Shown: in pieces, positions 1 to 13,305 of the stretch
Layout of the letters: every line of letters starts with the position of its first letter
How positions within the stretch are numbered: the first letter of the stretch is position 1
Position numbers and translations under genes: made by a program
Notes under the pieces: generated by a model
Seen by the model: the letters and a program-made list of their open reading frames with translations, nothing else
Databases searched by the model: none
What the model was told of the DNA's origin: nothing
Source: Onchocerca volvulus
Lineage: Eukaryota; Nematoda; Chromadorea; Rhabditida; Onchocercidae
Direction: 5' to 3'
NCBI GenBank assembly: GCA_000499405.2
Contig: HG738137.1
Coordinates: 12,026,121 to 12,090,120, forward strand
DNA: 64,000 nucleotides

Positions 1-1
1 T

Positions 2-2199
2 CGAGCAAATATTGAAGCACAAAAGACAATCAAAAAACAAAGTGAACAATTGAAAGTATTGCAAGCATCACTTGAAGATACTCAACGTCAATTACAACAA
101 ACTCTAGATCAGGTAAATCGATTTTGAATTTCGATTTGGATCCTAATTGATACTAATTATCGGTAATTATCCGTAATTACTCATAATTTGGTCGCATTTG
201 TTAATTGGCTAAAAAAACATTGATAATAATGCATGAAAATTAGATATTTTTATCCGATAATTTTAAAAAATGCAATAATTTGAACGCATTTTATTAATAT
301 CTTTTATCATATGAATTTTTATCAACGACATCTTCATATAAAATCAAAATAAAACCGATTGATTCCTTCAGAACAAAATCAAATTGATTCTTTCTTTTTC
401 CAAAATTTTGAAGTTTTATTTTTATTTTTCAAAATTTTCCAACTGTTAATGAGATTATGCAGAAATTTATTCGAATATATGCTTATTTCTGTTTCTTTTT
501 AAAATGTCAAATACGTGATAAAATGACGTGAAACGTGAAATTTTTTAGTATGCTTTGGCACAACGTAAAGTATCTGCGCTTAGTGCTGAATTGGAAGAAT
601 GCAAAGTTGCACTTGATAATGCAATTCGTGCTCGTAAACAGGCAGAAATTGATCTTGAAGAAGCTAACGTAAGTAAAATTTCTCGAAATATTATTCCAGT
701 TAATTCCCGAAATGATTTTTTTTTATTCTGAAATCGTTTTTTAGATGTTTATTATAATTACTTTTTATCCGAAATAATTACCAACAAATAAGCAATCAAT
801 CAACAAAAAATTTATTTCTTTTTTTTTTTTCAAATAAATTTAAATCCTTTTTTGGGTACAGTATCTCTGGCACTTTTACAGTATTTACTGTATTTACCGT
901 ACGAATCTACAGTAAAAATGTGAAATTATATTTTTCAATGATTTTTTTTTCCTTTTCAAGTATATTTATTTTCCTTTACATTCTTTTTCCAGGGTCGTAT
1001 TACTGATTTGGTATCAATTAACAATAATTTAACAGCAATTAAAAATAAATTGGAAACAGAATTATCGACCGCACAAGCTGATTTGGATGAAGCAACCAAA
1101 GAATTACACGCCGCGGATGAGCGGGCTAATCGTGCCTTAGCTGATGCAGCTCGAGCTGTCGAACAACTTCATGAGGAGCAGGAACATTCCATGAAAATTG
1201 ATGCTCTCAGGAAATCATTGGAAGAGCAGGTTAGCAAAAAAAATTTTTTTAATTTGTTCAAAATTTTGAAAAAGTATTAAGATTTAATGAATTTTTGCAA
1301 TTTTTAAAAATTTTTAATAATTAACTTATTTTTTTGAAAATTGCACATATACAAATAAAATAAATAAATTCACATTTCATCAAGTGTTCTTTTTAGGTGA
1401 AGCAATTGCAAGTACAAATTCAAGAAGCTGAAGCAGCAGCATTATTGGGTGGTAAACGTGTAATTGCTAAACTTGAAACACGTATACGTGATTTGGAAAC
1501 TGCTTTGGATGAAGAAACACGTCGACATAAGGAAACGCAAGGTGCGCTAAGAAAGAAAGATCGACGTATCAAGGAAGTTCAGATGCAAGTTGACGAAGAG
1601 CATAAGATGTTTGTGATGGCGCAAGATACGGCTGATAGGCTTCTTGAAAAACTTAACATTCAAAAGAGGCAACTTGGAGAAGCTGTAAGTTTTCGTTTTT
1701 TTTAAAAAAAAAAGAAACGAAAAATTTTGTTTTCTTCAATTTTTATTTATAAAATATTTTTGTTAGAAAGAAAGAGAAAAAAAAAAGATACAAAATATTT
1801 TTTTTCCTTTACAGATGCTAATTTAAATTTAAATTTTTAACAATTATATAAATTTCAAATTCAAATAAGCTATATATTATTATTGCAAAAAAAAAAAAAA
1901 AGAGGTTGAATTTAAATTTTTGGATTGGGATTTTTTAAGTTAAAAAAAGTAATCATTTTTCTAAAATAAAAAATTTTTAATCATTAATTATTTAATTAAG
2001 TTTTTTTTCTTAGGAATCTCTAACAATGGCTAATCTTCAACGAGTACGTCGATATCAACGTGAATTGGAAGATGCTGAAGGTCGTGCTGATCAAGCTGAA
2101 AGTTCGTTACATCTTATTCGTGCAAAACATCGTTCATCAGTTACTGCTGGCAAAAATGCTTCAGCATCGAAGATTTACGTTCTCGAAGATGATCAGTAG
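2..2199 (+). CDS. Muscle myosin heavy chain, C-terminal rod (5' partial)
   Basis: Last five coding exons: 2-112, 549-668, 993-1229, 1397-1684 and 2014-2199 (stop TAG 2197). All junctions are phase 0 with GT/AG ends. They give about 313 residues of uninterrupted heptad coiled coil with no proline. Typical myosin-rod text is visible, for example [31 protein letters not shown] and [11 protein letters not shown], followed by a short non-helical tail ending LEDDQ. The rod assembles thick filaments; the motor and neck lie upstream of the window. The [19 protein letters not shown] block and short acidic tailpiece look more like the nematode pharyngeal myosins (MYO-1/MYO-2) than UNC-54, whose tail as I recall it is longer and rich in serine and arginine. 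Subtype is from memory. Identity as a sarcomeric myosin is secure. Confidence 0.93.
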
Positions 2200-4926
2200 A
2201 TAGATAGATGGTGATAATAGTTGAAATCAACTGATATCATCTGTTAACAATCATTAAAATGTGTCTCATCTGTCAACAACATTTGTCAACAATTAATGAA
2301 AATGCCAAACAAAACTGCTTCCATTCTCCCTTCTCCAATTACTATTATTACTTTTACAATTACTGTTGCTATCAGTAATACTTTTTCAAAGATTATGAAA
2401 AAGATGAAATGAATTATTGATAAATTTCAAAATTCCCCCTTTCACACCTCCTTTCCTTCACTCAAAAAGAATGAAATTGATAATTAGCAAGAGAGAAAAA
2501 AAAAAAAATTAAAATGAAATTTTTAATTTTTTTTTACTGATAAAATTTTCAGCTTATTCTTTCTTTTTTCCATTTCATTTTCAATAAAATTTTTTACAAT
2601 AAATTACAATATATAATATATTAGGAAAAAAATTTTTATTTTATTCTTAATTTTGCAACAATAACAACAACAAAATCTAAATTTTTTTTTCTAGCTTTAG
2701 CAAAACTAATTTGATTTTATTATAAAAAATTTAAGAACAGAACTTCGTTTTCAAATTTTTTAGCCTCTCTTCTTCATTATCTATTGTATATGCACAAATA
2801 GATCGTTTTTTCTTTTTTTTTTTTTAAATATTTATCAATTCTGCTGTTGCTAATTAGCAAATTCTGCCAACAAACTTTCTTTCTTCCTTTTTTTTTTTTT
2901 ACATACGCCAATATCTTGTCAGCCGAATTTAATAACTTAATCAATCGATAATTATTATCTTTCATTGTATAAATGAAAAAAAAAAAAAAAAATCAAATAA
3001 TTTTTGTTTACACGTGTTGTAGTATTTCTTCATTTGACGACGAATATTACTTAGTAATTTGCTATGTGACAAATTCTTCACACGTCAAAATTCAACGTTT
3101 TGATTCTTTCTGTGTGCTAATGCGTGAAATATAATTTACACGTATACGTAAACGATTTCGGATCCGTTGTTTTAGCATAAAAGTTTTTTTTTTTTTTTTG
3201 TTTTCTTTTTCATTCTTACATCCATTGTAATGATTTAGTTAACAATTTTTTTCTCATCTTTTCGAATTCTACATATTTATGCTTACATACACACATACAC
3301 ATACAAACATATACACACACATACACATTTCTAAGTTGGTAAATTTAAATTCGAATCGTTTGAAAGATTTTTTTCCAAAAATCAATATTGCTATACTTTA
3401 GCATTGCAACAGTTATTCTCTTAAAAGCATCTTTCATGCAATTGAACTTCAGTTGTTCAAACTGCCAAATAGTAAATAAAATATACGTAAATTAGCTGTT
3501 TTAATTGCCATTAAAGAGTCCTAAATTGTAAATGAAAAAATTAAATGTGACGCTATAAATTTTTATTCTACAATCAATTCTAGTTTTTGTTAATTTCAGA
3601 AAAAAGAAATAGAGAGAAAAAGGGAGAGAAAAAATGCTGTCTGAAATATTTCGGAATGCTACCGTAGTATTGAACATTTGTTTACTTCCTATCTTACTTT
3701 AAATTTTGTTGTTTAGTTAAAACTTAAATTTCACAACAACCATAAAATGTCTAGAATTTATCGTCAATTTCTCATGATGATCAATTATCATTATCTTTAT
3801 TGCTATATTGCGCAAAATATCTCTTATTTTTACTTTTATTTTTACCAAATTATTTCATTTTAAAAACATTTTTTTATGCTTCCATCCGAAGAATTTTTTT
3901 TTTTTCAAAAATATGAAATATTTCATATTTAGCCATACTTGTGTGGCACTATTTTTGAAAAGGAAAAAAAAATTCTTTTTTAATTATTAATTTCAAATTT
4001 TAATTTAAATCTTTTCTCTTCATTTATGCAACAAAAATTACCGTACATTTAATCATATCGTTTAATCAAAACGACTACTATTAATTTTAATTATAATTGA
4101 CAAATATTTGGAAAAACAAACATTGTTTTCATATAAATACAATCAATTCTAGGCCTGTGAAATGATTGAATCAAACGGAATCGGATAAAAGTATAGTTCC
4201 GGTTTAAATCCGGCTTGTCCGTTCTCGACCAATCTAATCGAAATGATCATAGAAATGAGATATCGACAATTTTTGCGACCTATTACCAATATATCATTTA
4301 AGCAAAATATTATAAATTAATAATTACATCAAATTATAATTTCAAAATTTCTTTCAAATATTAATAGGAAAACAGAAAAAAAAAAGGAAAGAAAAGTATA
4401 TAAAATTCAAATGAATGAAAATAAGAGAAAAGAAATTAAATTACAAATTAAAAAAAAAGGAGGAAGAACTAAAAAAGAAAATTGATAATTGAACAAATTT
4501 AAATATAACAAAATGATATCAACATTGAAAAAGAGAAAGGAAAAAAATGGTTCTATCAAGACATTTAATACATTGATTATTATTGATAAATGATGATAAG
4601 AAAAATAAGAATAGATAAGCAAATCGTAATTTATAAACGAAGATAATTGAACCGAATATAATAAATTTGAAATGTGTAAAACTTTATTTTTTTCAATTTT
4701 TAAAATTAAAACTGGGAATACTGAAAATTTTTCAAAAGTGAAAGGTTAAAATTTTTTTCATAATAAAGTAAAAAAGATTGGAAATTCCTCAAAAGTGATC
4801 GGAAGAAACGAGGAAATTTTTCGCAAAAATGCAAGAATGCAATTGAAACTTTCTCTAGAAAAGAAAAAATGAAAATGTCGAAAATTATAAGGAAAATATA
4901 AGTAAAAAATAAGAAAATCGAATTCC

Positions 4927-4960
<34 letters not shown>

Positions 4961-5447
4961 CCAATTACTTGTTACAATTAAACGATTTAATTTTGGAGAA
5001 AAAAATTTGGATTTTCAAAAAGAAAGCGATTTTTTTGTGTGAATTTTTTTCAAAAATCACTGAAATTTTGTCAAATTTAATAAGCAACAATTTTGAAAAA
5101 TACTGAATTTCACGAAAAATCAATATGTAAGAAAATAAAGAAATACAAACGAAACAAAAGTGCCAAAGTAAATTTTTCAGATTTTCTCGAATTTTTTTGA
5201 TACCTTATTGATTTATTTTAAATAAACGAAAGTTATTTCGTCGATTTTTTATTTCCGAATCATTTTTTTTTCGAATCATTGATTATTAATTATCGAATTA
5301 TTGATCCGGTAATTAATATTTAATTGATTTGACATACCTCTTCATTGTATTTATACTTACGAAATTAATAAAACAAAGAGTAGTTTTTTCATTTCAAAAA
5401 TTTCAAAAAATTAAAATAATTCAACTGATAACGAATAATTAATATAA
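2200..5447. other. Myosin 3' UTR and intergenic space between converging genes
   Basis: AT-rich DNA between the myosin stop and the stop of the minus-strand Ly6 gene. It holds several poly-T/poly-A runs, a CA-rich stretch near 3285-3330 and a run of about 30 A at 4929-4958. I see no exon with coding character. Short open frames here are T/A-run translations. Confidence 0.6.
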
Positions 5448-8400
5448 TTAATTAATATACAACAAATTTAGTAATGGTACTAAAATGGTGGTGAGAAGAA
5501 ATGGATAAATTGGTTTAAAAAATGATGAAACAAAAGTTGAATTACTACTATTCACAGTTGCAGTTTTTGTATTACATCCATCACTTTTACAGGAACAAAC
5601 CTGAAATTAAACAAAATTTAACAAATTTTTAATGATAAAACAAAACTTAAATATGTGAAGAATCAACAAAATTTAAGTAGTAAAATGCAAATTTCGTCAT
5701 AATATTGCATATAAAATTATAATAAATAATTTTATACATAATATCTCAATAAAATTTGTATATTTAAGTCAATTAATTAATTGTTTAATTGAAATAAATC
5801 AAAATAGTTGCAAAGTTTTCGAAATAAAAAAAAAAAAATTGCAAAATTATTTCTGTGTTTATATATTTATTTCGGTTTATTAAATTAACCTTAAATAAAC
5901 AAGTAAATGATAAATGATAGTGATAATTAATATAGTAGCAATGTTTACCGTAATTTTTTATCAATTAATATTGACGGTAATGATAATAACAAAGTTAATT
6001 ATCCTTCATATCATTGTCTAAAAGATATTAAAAATAAAGACTTTTTCTGTTATAAAAATTTAGTTTAGAAATATTCCTAAGATTATTGAAAATAATTCAG
6101 AGTAAGTTTGATTAAATTAATAAATTAAATGTTAACGCATAAAACAAAGTATTAGCAAATATTTCTCTTAACTTTTATAATTTTTCATTAAATTATTTAT
6201 TCTTTAAAAACTTCCATTGCACCAAAGTACTAAAATTATCAAATCTAATTAAATTATTGATATAATAGTGAAGTCGGAAAATTTTTGTAGTTATCATATA
6301 ATTAAGAAAAAAGTTATGACTAAAAAAATGATACAGATCAAAAAAAAATTGTTTGAAACTATAACAGAAATGGATCAAGATAGCATAAATATTAAGTTTA
6401 GATAAATATATTTTTTGTCTAAATTTAATACTCATGTCATTGATTATAATTAAAATTCGAATAATATTTTCAATTAACTAAGGCATACAAAAGAATTTTT
6501 GTTATTACTACAAACTTAAGAATTCGATTTATGAAATCAAATGGTAAAAAATCATAGTTGCTAATCACAATTATGCAAATATCATGATTATCATGTCTGA
6601 TCATTAGTGATAGTGCATTTATTGCAAATGATGAACAAATGCGATCCGATTAATATAATCCTTCGTAAATTTTTGATATTACAAATAACTTTTTACGACT
6701 AGTTTGCATGCTTATCTTTCACGGAGAATCAATTATCGATTTTAGATTTAATAACTAATCCAAAAAAAAAAATCAATAAATGAAATCTTCTTTAACTTCA
6801 AAAAATTTCATTTGTCAAGAAATTTTAAGATTGTAAGATTGAAACATATAAATTAAATTATCGATCGTCTAAAATTAAAATTTTAAAGTTAGATATTTTA
6901 TTCACTAATAGAAATATAGAAAAGAAATAAAAAATTTTAAACAAATTAATTTTTGTCCAAATTTATTATCTTTTTTTCAATTCTTGCAATAAATGAAATC
7001 AAAGTTTAACTTTCAAATTTTAGATTCAATAACTGCTACTACTATTAGTATATGTTTTTCTACTAATTAAAAATAAATTCATGTCAATTAATCATAAGTA
7101 ATTCAAATGAATTACTTCATTCCAAGTTTTCTCATTTTCTTTTCTTCCTTTTTCACTAGCGTTTATAATTTGTTAAGATTATGAAAAAGTAAAAGTAATA
7201 CAGTAATAATCCTGTTTTGTCAAAGAAATAAAATTTCTCGTTTTCAAATTAGTTAATAATTTCAATAATTAGATGATAAACTTCTTAAACATATTTTGAA
7301 TCAAATGAATCCAAAATTTTCTTGTGTAAATGATATATAAAAAGCTTATGAATCTTTTTGAAACATGAGAAATTACACTGTAAAATCAAGAACTTGAATT
7401 TTTTAAATTTAACATTTAAAATAAGCAAAATTGGAAAAAAATTTAAAAAAAAATTAATTACATATATTCACTCAGATTTTTTCAATTACTTTATAAAGTT
7501 GTCTTTTAAATTTAGATTTTAATACATGCTTGATTTTAAAATAACCAATCTCTTTTAATTGAAATTCATCTCTCCTAATGAATAGATTTTATTGATGACA
7601 AATATTAGCATGTAATATGCTAATGTTTGTCAGAAAACAAAATTCTTTTTGAAAATTAGATCTTTATTTAAAAAAAAATAATAAAAAATAGGTAAGTGTA
7701 GTCAAAAAAAATCCTGTCAATAGTATCTTATCTTATCACTAGTATTTCAATACTGGATTATTATCTATTGATATCAATGGTACCAACTTGTACAAGTTCA
7801 TCGGTTTCAATTGATGGCCAAATTTGGGATAATGGAAGCTTAACACATATTGCATCGGAATGAAGAAAATCTACTTCAGGAGGATGATTTCGAATTGAAT
7901 TGAAAATTTTCTCTGCACAACCACGAATATACGTATAAGGTGTATTTACTGATTGTACACCTGAAAATGTAATTTCAATTTTTTATTTTTTCTAAAATTT
8001 ATCGATTTCTTAAATTTTTTAAAACGAATTAGACTTATTAAATTTAAATTATTGAAAAAAATATGTTCGTGTTGTACTTGCATTCTAATTTTGAACAGCA
8101 AAAAAAAAATTGAATGTTATAAGTGAAATCAACTGATGAAATTTTCTCTTTTTTTCGTTCTTTAGTTCACTGACACCAATTAATTCTGTTCTCAATTAGC
8201 TGTTCCCGGCCACGCTCCCCGTCACACTAATCTATATAAATAAAAATGTCCAACTAATCTATATAAATAAAAATGTCTGCGCACTTAGTTTTGAAAAAAA
8301 AAAAAAAAAGAATCTATATAAAAACATCCGCCTATTCGAATACAACGTTGTTTCAAATTTTCAAATCAATCGGTAAAGAACTTGAAATGTTATGTTAAAA

Positions 8401-10347
8401 GCCACAACGAAGATTTACATTTTTATTTATATAGATTACTAGCTGGACCTGGCCACGCTCAGGCTACGCTTCGCGTGTCCGGCTCAGCTAAGCTTTATAA
8501 ATAAAAATGTCAATGTTCGTTTGTTCAAAAATCTTAAACCTCCGAAAGTTCGTAAACACGCGTTTAATTTGTATTAGTTCGAAATCTTAAATATCGGAAA
8601 GTCTTCACTTATTGCTTTGAAATTCTGATACAACGTTGCATTCGAATACGCGCGTTACTATTATTTTTTATTATTTTTTACTACTTATTTCCAATTATTA
8701 CAAATCAGTAATATCAATAAAACAAATCTAATGATAAATTTATTGACGTAAAAAAGAAGAAAACGATATAAAGGGAAAAGAACCCGAATCGAACCATCAA
8801 ACCGCTCTCGTTGACACCCCGGTATAAAATGATAGAAAAGGGCGCCTTTGTTAGTGCGTGATGATGACACGCCTTTGTTGGCGCGAGGATGATCAATATT
8901 GACCCTAATTAAGAGTTACAAAGGAATGACTAATTATTTATTATTATTCATTATTATTCAGTATTATTTACTGATAATCAGCATCAAGTACATATTTATT
9001 ATTATTAAGGATCATTTACCATTATTCATTATTATTTATTACTACTTATTGTTATTTATTATTTATTATTACTGTCATTAATTATTATTATTATTTATTA
9101 TTATTATTGATAACCGTATCTTTTACTCAGGAAAAGAAGGAGAGAGAGATGGGAAGAAGAAGGAGAATGAGAGAAAAAAAGGAAGGAGGAGTCAGTAAAT
9201 CCGCCCCCTCACTTTTAGTTTTCACGGACGTGACACGTGAAAAAAGTAAGTTTGCTTATACAAAAACACGCATTTATTTAAATACAAAGTTGTATCAAAA
9301 TTTAAACGCAGTCAGTGCAGAAGTTCCGGAGTTTTGTGGAGACGAACAAGGAGTATTTACATTTTTATTTATATAGATTTGTCGACCATAATCTAGCAGT
9401 GAACAATGATTGGTTGACCTTTATTTTGTTTATCTGTTAATCGAAGTGTTTTGGCGGGAAAAGTGTTTATTCTTACGTCGTTTTGGAAGGAAACATCCTT
9501 ATCCTTACGGCATTTTGGCGGTAAAGATGTTTATTCTTACGGATAGATAAAAAAAATTAGGTATATCTATATAAGAACAAACGCTTATTCGAATGTAATG
9601 TTGTATCAAAATTTCAAAGCAATCAGTGAAGAACTTGAAACTTTGTGACAAAAGCCACACCGAACATTTACATTTTTATTTATATAGATTTGATTAGATA
9701 TATATTTTTAACTAAATTTGAATATTTCGGAAATTTAAAAATTAAATTTCATATTTCTTTATGGATTACTTGATAAACATAAGTGATCATTTAAATAGAA
9801 GTTAGAACTATTTATTAATAATTACAATTTCATTAACTTAATTTCTAATTAGGCCGGATATTTTTATTTATACTTTCTATTTTCCTTCAAAAATAATTTC
9901 TTTTCAAAAAATTTTTCCGTTCCTCTTTTTTCAACTCCCCTTAAAAAAACGAAAAATTCCAAAATATTTAGTTATATAAAAATGTTGAGCTTATATAAGA
10001 AAAAAAAATATTACAGTATTCATTAAAATACAATGATATATATTAAATATTTGTACCTAACCAAATATTGCATGTATTTCTCTAGATATATTATTGCAAT
10101 AATCACCAAATCTTTATTCATCATATCTCTTAGCCGCATTATTATAACACTTACCTCCGAAATACTGTGGTTCCATAATGGAAATACATGTTGAGGTGCA
10201 TTTGGTTAATGGCGCAAATGCATGTAATTGTTCTAAACTATCACAAAATTCACCGAAATGTGGAATATTTGTGGAATGTCGGAAAGCCGTAGAACGTTCA
10301 AATAAAGGTTCGTAATCGATTGAAGCACATGTATAGCATCTGGAAAA

Positions 10348-10382
<35 letters not shown>

Positions 10383-10631
10383 AAACCTTCATTATGCAAA
10401 TATGAAAATTTGAAAATAAAAGCATGAAATAATTTAAAATTTTTCGAAAAAGTCTTATTTATATCAAATGAAAAAGAAGTAAACAAAAAAAGAAAAAAAG
10501 GAATACATGCTCATTTATTATCAATTATTTCAATGTTTTTTTGTCAAAAATTAAACCACTTACTCAATCACATAACCTATTGTTCGCATCGAAAGTGATA
10601 ACAGTAGAATGATAATTTGATATAATTGCAT
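5448..10631 (-). CDS. Ly6/uPAR three-finger protein, secreted and probably GPI-anchored
   Basis: Four exons on the minus strand: 10564-10631, 10155-10339, 7788-7960 and 5448-5600 (stop TAA 5448-5450). Phases agree at every join, giving 192 residues. Residues 1-20 are a hydrophobic signal peptide (MQLYQIIILLLSLSM). Ten cysteines follow: CYTC right after the signal, then single cysteines, then a closing VCSCKSDGCN. A CxxC start and a CN close with ten cysteines is the Ly6 three-finger pattern. The C-terminus (PFLLTTILVPLLNLLYI) is hydrophobic with no charged tail, as for GPI transfer. Members modulate receptors or channels at the cell surface; the partner here is unknown. Intron 2 carries the repeat cluster at 8.2-9.7 kb. 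Reading through the third donor would give an alternative end (VGTIDINR-stop) lacking the last cysteines and the anchor. Confidence 0.8.
8190..8670. mobile_element. Cluster of Helitron/Helentron-like terminal fragments
   Basis: Inside intron 2 of the Ly6 gene. The boundary motif TCTATATAAATAAAAATG occurs at 8231 and 8258, and its complement ends the unit 8311-8438. An oppositely oriented unit (8493-8670) begins TTTATAAATAAAAATGTCAA followed by GTTCGTTTGTTC. Between them, read on the minus strand, a GC-rich stretch rich in GCGAAGCG ends in CTAG before T (8439-8442). A TC...ATG start and a hairpin-prone end in CTRR inserted between A and T are Helitron hallmarks. No Rep/helicase gene is present, so these are non-autonomous. 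A MITE is the alternative, because units also read as bounded by ATCTATATAA and its complement. Confidence 0.5.
9258..9379 (-). mobile_element. Copy of the same short dispersed repeat
   Basis: About 120 bp ending in ATTTTTATTTATATAGATT, with an internal AAGTTGTATCAAAATTTAA block that aligns with the 8311-8438 and 9565-9690 units. It is diverged from them. Confidence 0.5.
9400..9690 (-). mobile_element. Copy of the dispersed repeat plus flanking TTTGGCGGG repeats
   Basis: Unit 9565-9690 runs from ATCTATATAAGAAC through GTATCAAAATTTCAAAGCAA to TTTATATAGATT and is the best-preserved copy. Directly before it (9400-9555) is a separate region with three variants of TTTTGG(C/A)GG plus TGTTTATTCTTACG. 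Relatives of that region lie at 15460-15520 (inverted) and 60410-60620. Confidence 0.5.
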
Positions 10632-11820
10632 GATAGCTGATGATCAGTAATGCTGATCATTTCAAATAGAATAAAGAAATTAATATAGTTTTGTCAGACT
10701 GTATGGTTTACATACTTATGCCAGCTTTTATTAATATTTGCACAAACAAACAGTGAACAAATTCACGATAATATATGTCCTGAAAAAAGTTACTTTAATA
10801 CTTTTTTAAGCAATTCTGAAAAAAACAACAAAAAATGTTTCTTTAAAAAAAAACTTTCATGTATAACAAGAATTTTAATAGTACAGTCTGATATTATCAG
10901 AATTCTTGGCATGCTCTTTAGGAACGTAGCTAAAATAGAATATAATGCCTAAAGTAGAGAGAATTAATTAATTAATATCGACTAATCTGATAATTATTGT
11001 TATTGCATATTCTCTGTACATGTCATATTTGAAATTGTAAAATCATCAGTAATATTAATATATCATCCAATGGGTTAGCATTAATTTTCGGGAATTGAAT
11101 AAACGATATTAAATATCAAATCATTCCATTCAATTTACTTTTTAGCTGATCCATTGCTCTTTCTTTTTTTTCTTTTTTTTTTTAATCTTATCTGATTGAA
11201 TTCATTCATATTTCGCCTAATTCTTCTTGATTTAACTGAAATAACTGAAAAGACTAATAATTTCAGCTGTTATCATTTATTGTAATTTAAGACTTTTATG
11301 CGTAAAACTTTTTCACCATTATTTATCCATCCATTGAATTATTTGAGTAAATTGACATTGTGAAAAATTTGCATAACTATTATTTATCAAATAATTGAAA
11401 AACTTAGATATAATTCATATAGATAAATAGTAATGTAAGAAAATAATATAAATATTGTGCCGGATACAAAGTGGCACAAATTTAAATATGCAACACCTTC
11501 TAATTCCTCGTATTTTTTGACTGCTAAAATGAATAATTAATTAAAATGAAATTGAATGATTGAAATTTTTTTTGGAATTTTTTGCTGGCTTAATTTATTA
11601 TTATTATATGAAACACATATATATGATACAACTGCTATGGATCTTATCGGAAATGATTAATTGTAGCATTTCCGTTTTCTGATAGTGAGAATGAAAATAA
11701 TTATGCTTATGATAGTAGTGGTGATAATACTTGTAACAATAATAATAATAATGATAATAGTGATAATAACACTAGTGATAATAATAATAATGATAAATGA
11801 ATAAACAAGTAAATAAATAA
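10632..11820. other. Intergenic: upstream region of the Ly6 gene
   Basis: AT-rich, with a small palindrome TGATCAG-TAATG-CTGATCA at about 10642-10660 just upstream of the Ly6 start, in its presumed promoter. From about 11660 it becomes ATA/GATA-like simple repeat. I see no coding exon. Confidence 0.5.
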
Positions 11821-11826
11821 ATAAAT

Positions 11827-13305
11827 AATAGCAATAATAATGATAGTGGTGATGAAAATGATAATAATTTTCATCAGATCCACCAGGAAAGAAGAAAATG
11901 ATTAAAATCATGCTGATGATTTAATCAGCATGATTTAATGTACAACTTTTTTTTAATGCTAATTTTTAACTAAAATAATCCATTATCGTTGAAGAATTGC
12001 GTGAAAGCGCCAAATTTAACGTGAAAAAAAAAATAAAATTCGTTAAACAAATCATCATATATATTTGGTTGATAACTGATGAATTTTTGTGACATTCATG
12101 ATTAGTAATGATAAATTCCCAATAAACTTCGACGATAATAATGATATACTTTTTTTGTGATGACATATAGTTCAAGAATTAAGGGGAAAAATGATTGTAG
12201 CCAAGACGAACAATAATATAACATAGAAAAATTTTTGCATCTAATATATATTCTGCCGAAAGTATCACAATAAAACTTTTTGAGTATTTTGAATTGAATT
12301 TATTTAAAATCTTATAATTCATGAATTAATTTGGCATTGCAATCCCAAAGATTAAAATCTATGAATTTGAATAAAATGGTCGATATTTTAATTAATTTAA
12401 TTTGTTCATTGTAAATTTTAAATGATACTTTTACATATAATAAAATTAAATCAAATTGTAGAAAATCACATCGGAATAAATGTCATTTGAATGAATTCCC
12501 AAGAGAAAAGCAAAAAAATGTATATTACAGATTAGCAGATAAAGAAGTTGACAAAGAATATTTTGNAATAGCAATAATAATGATAGTGGTGATGAAAATG
12601 ATAATAATTTTCATCAGATCCACCAGGAAAGAAGAAAATGATTAAAATCATGCTGATGATTTAATCAGCATGATTTAATGTACAACTTTTTTTTAATGCT
12701 AATTTTTAACTAAAATAATCCATTATCGTTGAAGAATTGCGTGAAAGCGCCAAATTTAACGTGAAAAAAAAAATAAAATTCGTTAAACAAATCATCATAT
12801 ATATTTGGTTGATAACTGATGAATTTTTGTGACATTCATGATTAGTAATGATAAATTCCCAATAAACTTCGACGATAATAATGATATACTTTTTTTGTGA
12901 TGACATATAGTTCAAGAATTAAGGGGAAAAATGATTGTAGCCAAGACGAACAATAATATAACATAGAAAAATTTTTGCATCTAATATATATTCTGCCGAA
13001 AGTATCACAATAAAACTTTTTGAGTATTTTGAATTGAATTTATTTAAAATCTTATAATTCATGAATTAATTTGGCATTGCAATCCCAAAGATTAAAATCT
13101 ATGAATTTGAATAAAATGGTCGATATTTTAATTAATTTAATTTGTTCATTGTAAATTTTAAATGATACTTTTACATATAATAAAATTAAATCAAATTGTA
13201 GAAAATCACATCGGAATAAATGTCATTTGAATGAATTCCCAAGAGAAAAGCAAAAAAATGTATATTACAGATTAGCAGATAAAGAAGTTGACAAAGAATA
13301 TTTTG
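11827..13305. repeat. 739-bp exact tandem duplication separated by one N
   Basis: Bases 11827-12565 and 12567-13305 read as identical copies (offset 740), separated only by an undetermined base at 12566. Both copies contain the same hairpin ATCATGCTGAT-GATTTA-ATCAGCATGAT. Zero visible divergence in non-coding DNA with an N exactly at the joint is what two unmerged overlapping contig ends look like, so a real duplication is unlikely. No gene lies inside; the repeated 69-codon open frame has no coding character. Confidence 0.9.

Noticed and set aside
4758..4964. Minus-strand frame starting with poly-Phe
   Set aside because: Read from an A-run; no coding character beyond it.
9107..9376. 89-codon frame with GA-rich start
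   Set aside because: Lies across GA-rich DNA and a dispersed repeat; no homology recognised, no ATG (starts ATA-like/TTG context) and inside an intron.
11966..12915. Identical 69-codon minus-strand frames at 11966 and 12706
   Set aside because: Same non-coding sequence seen twice because of the duplicated assembly segment.
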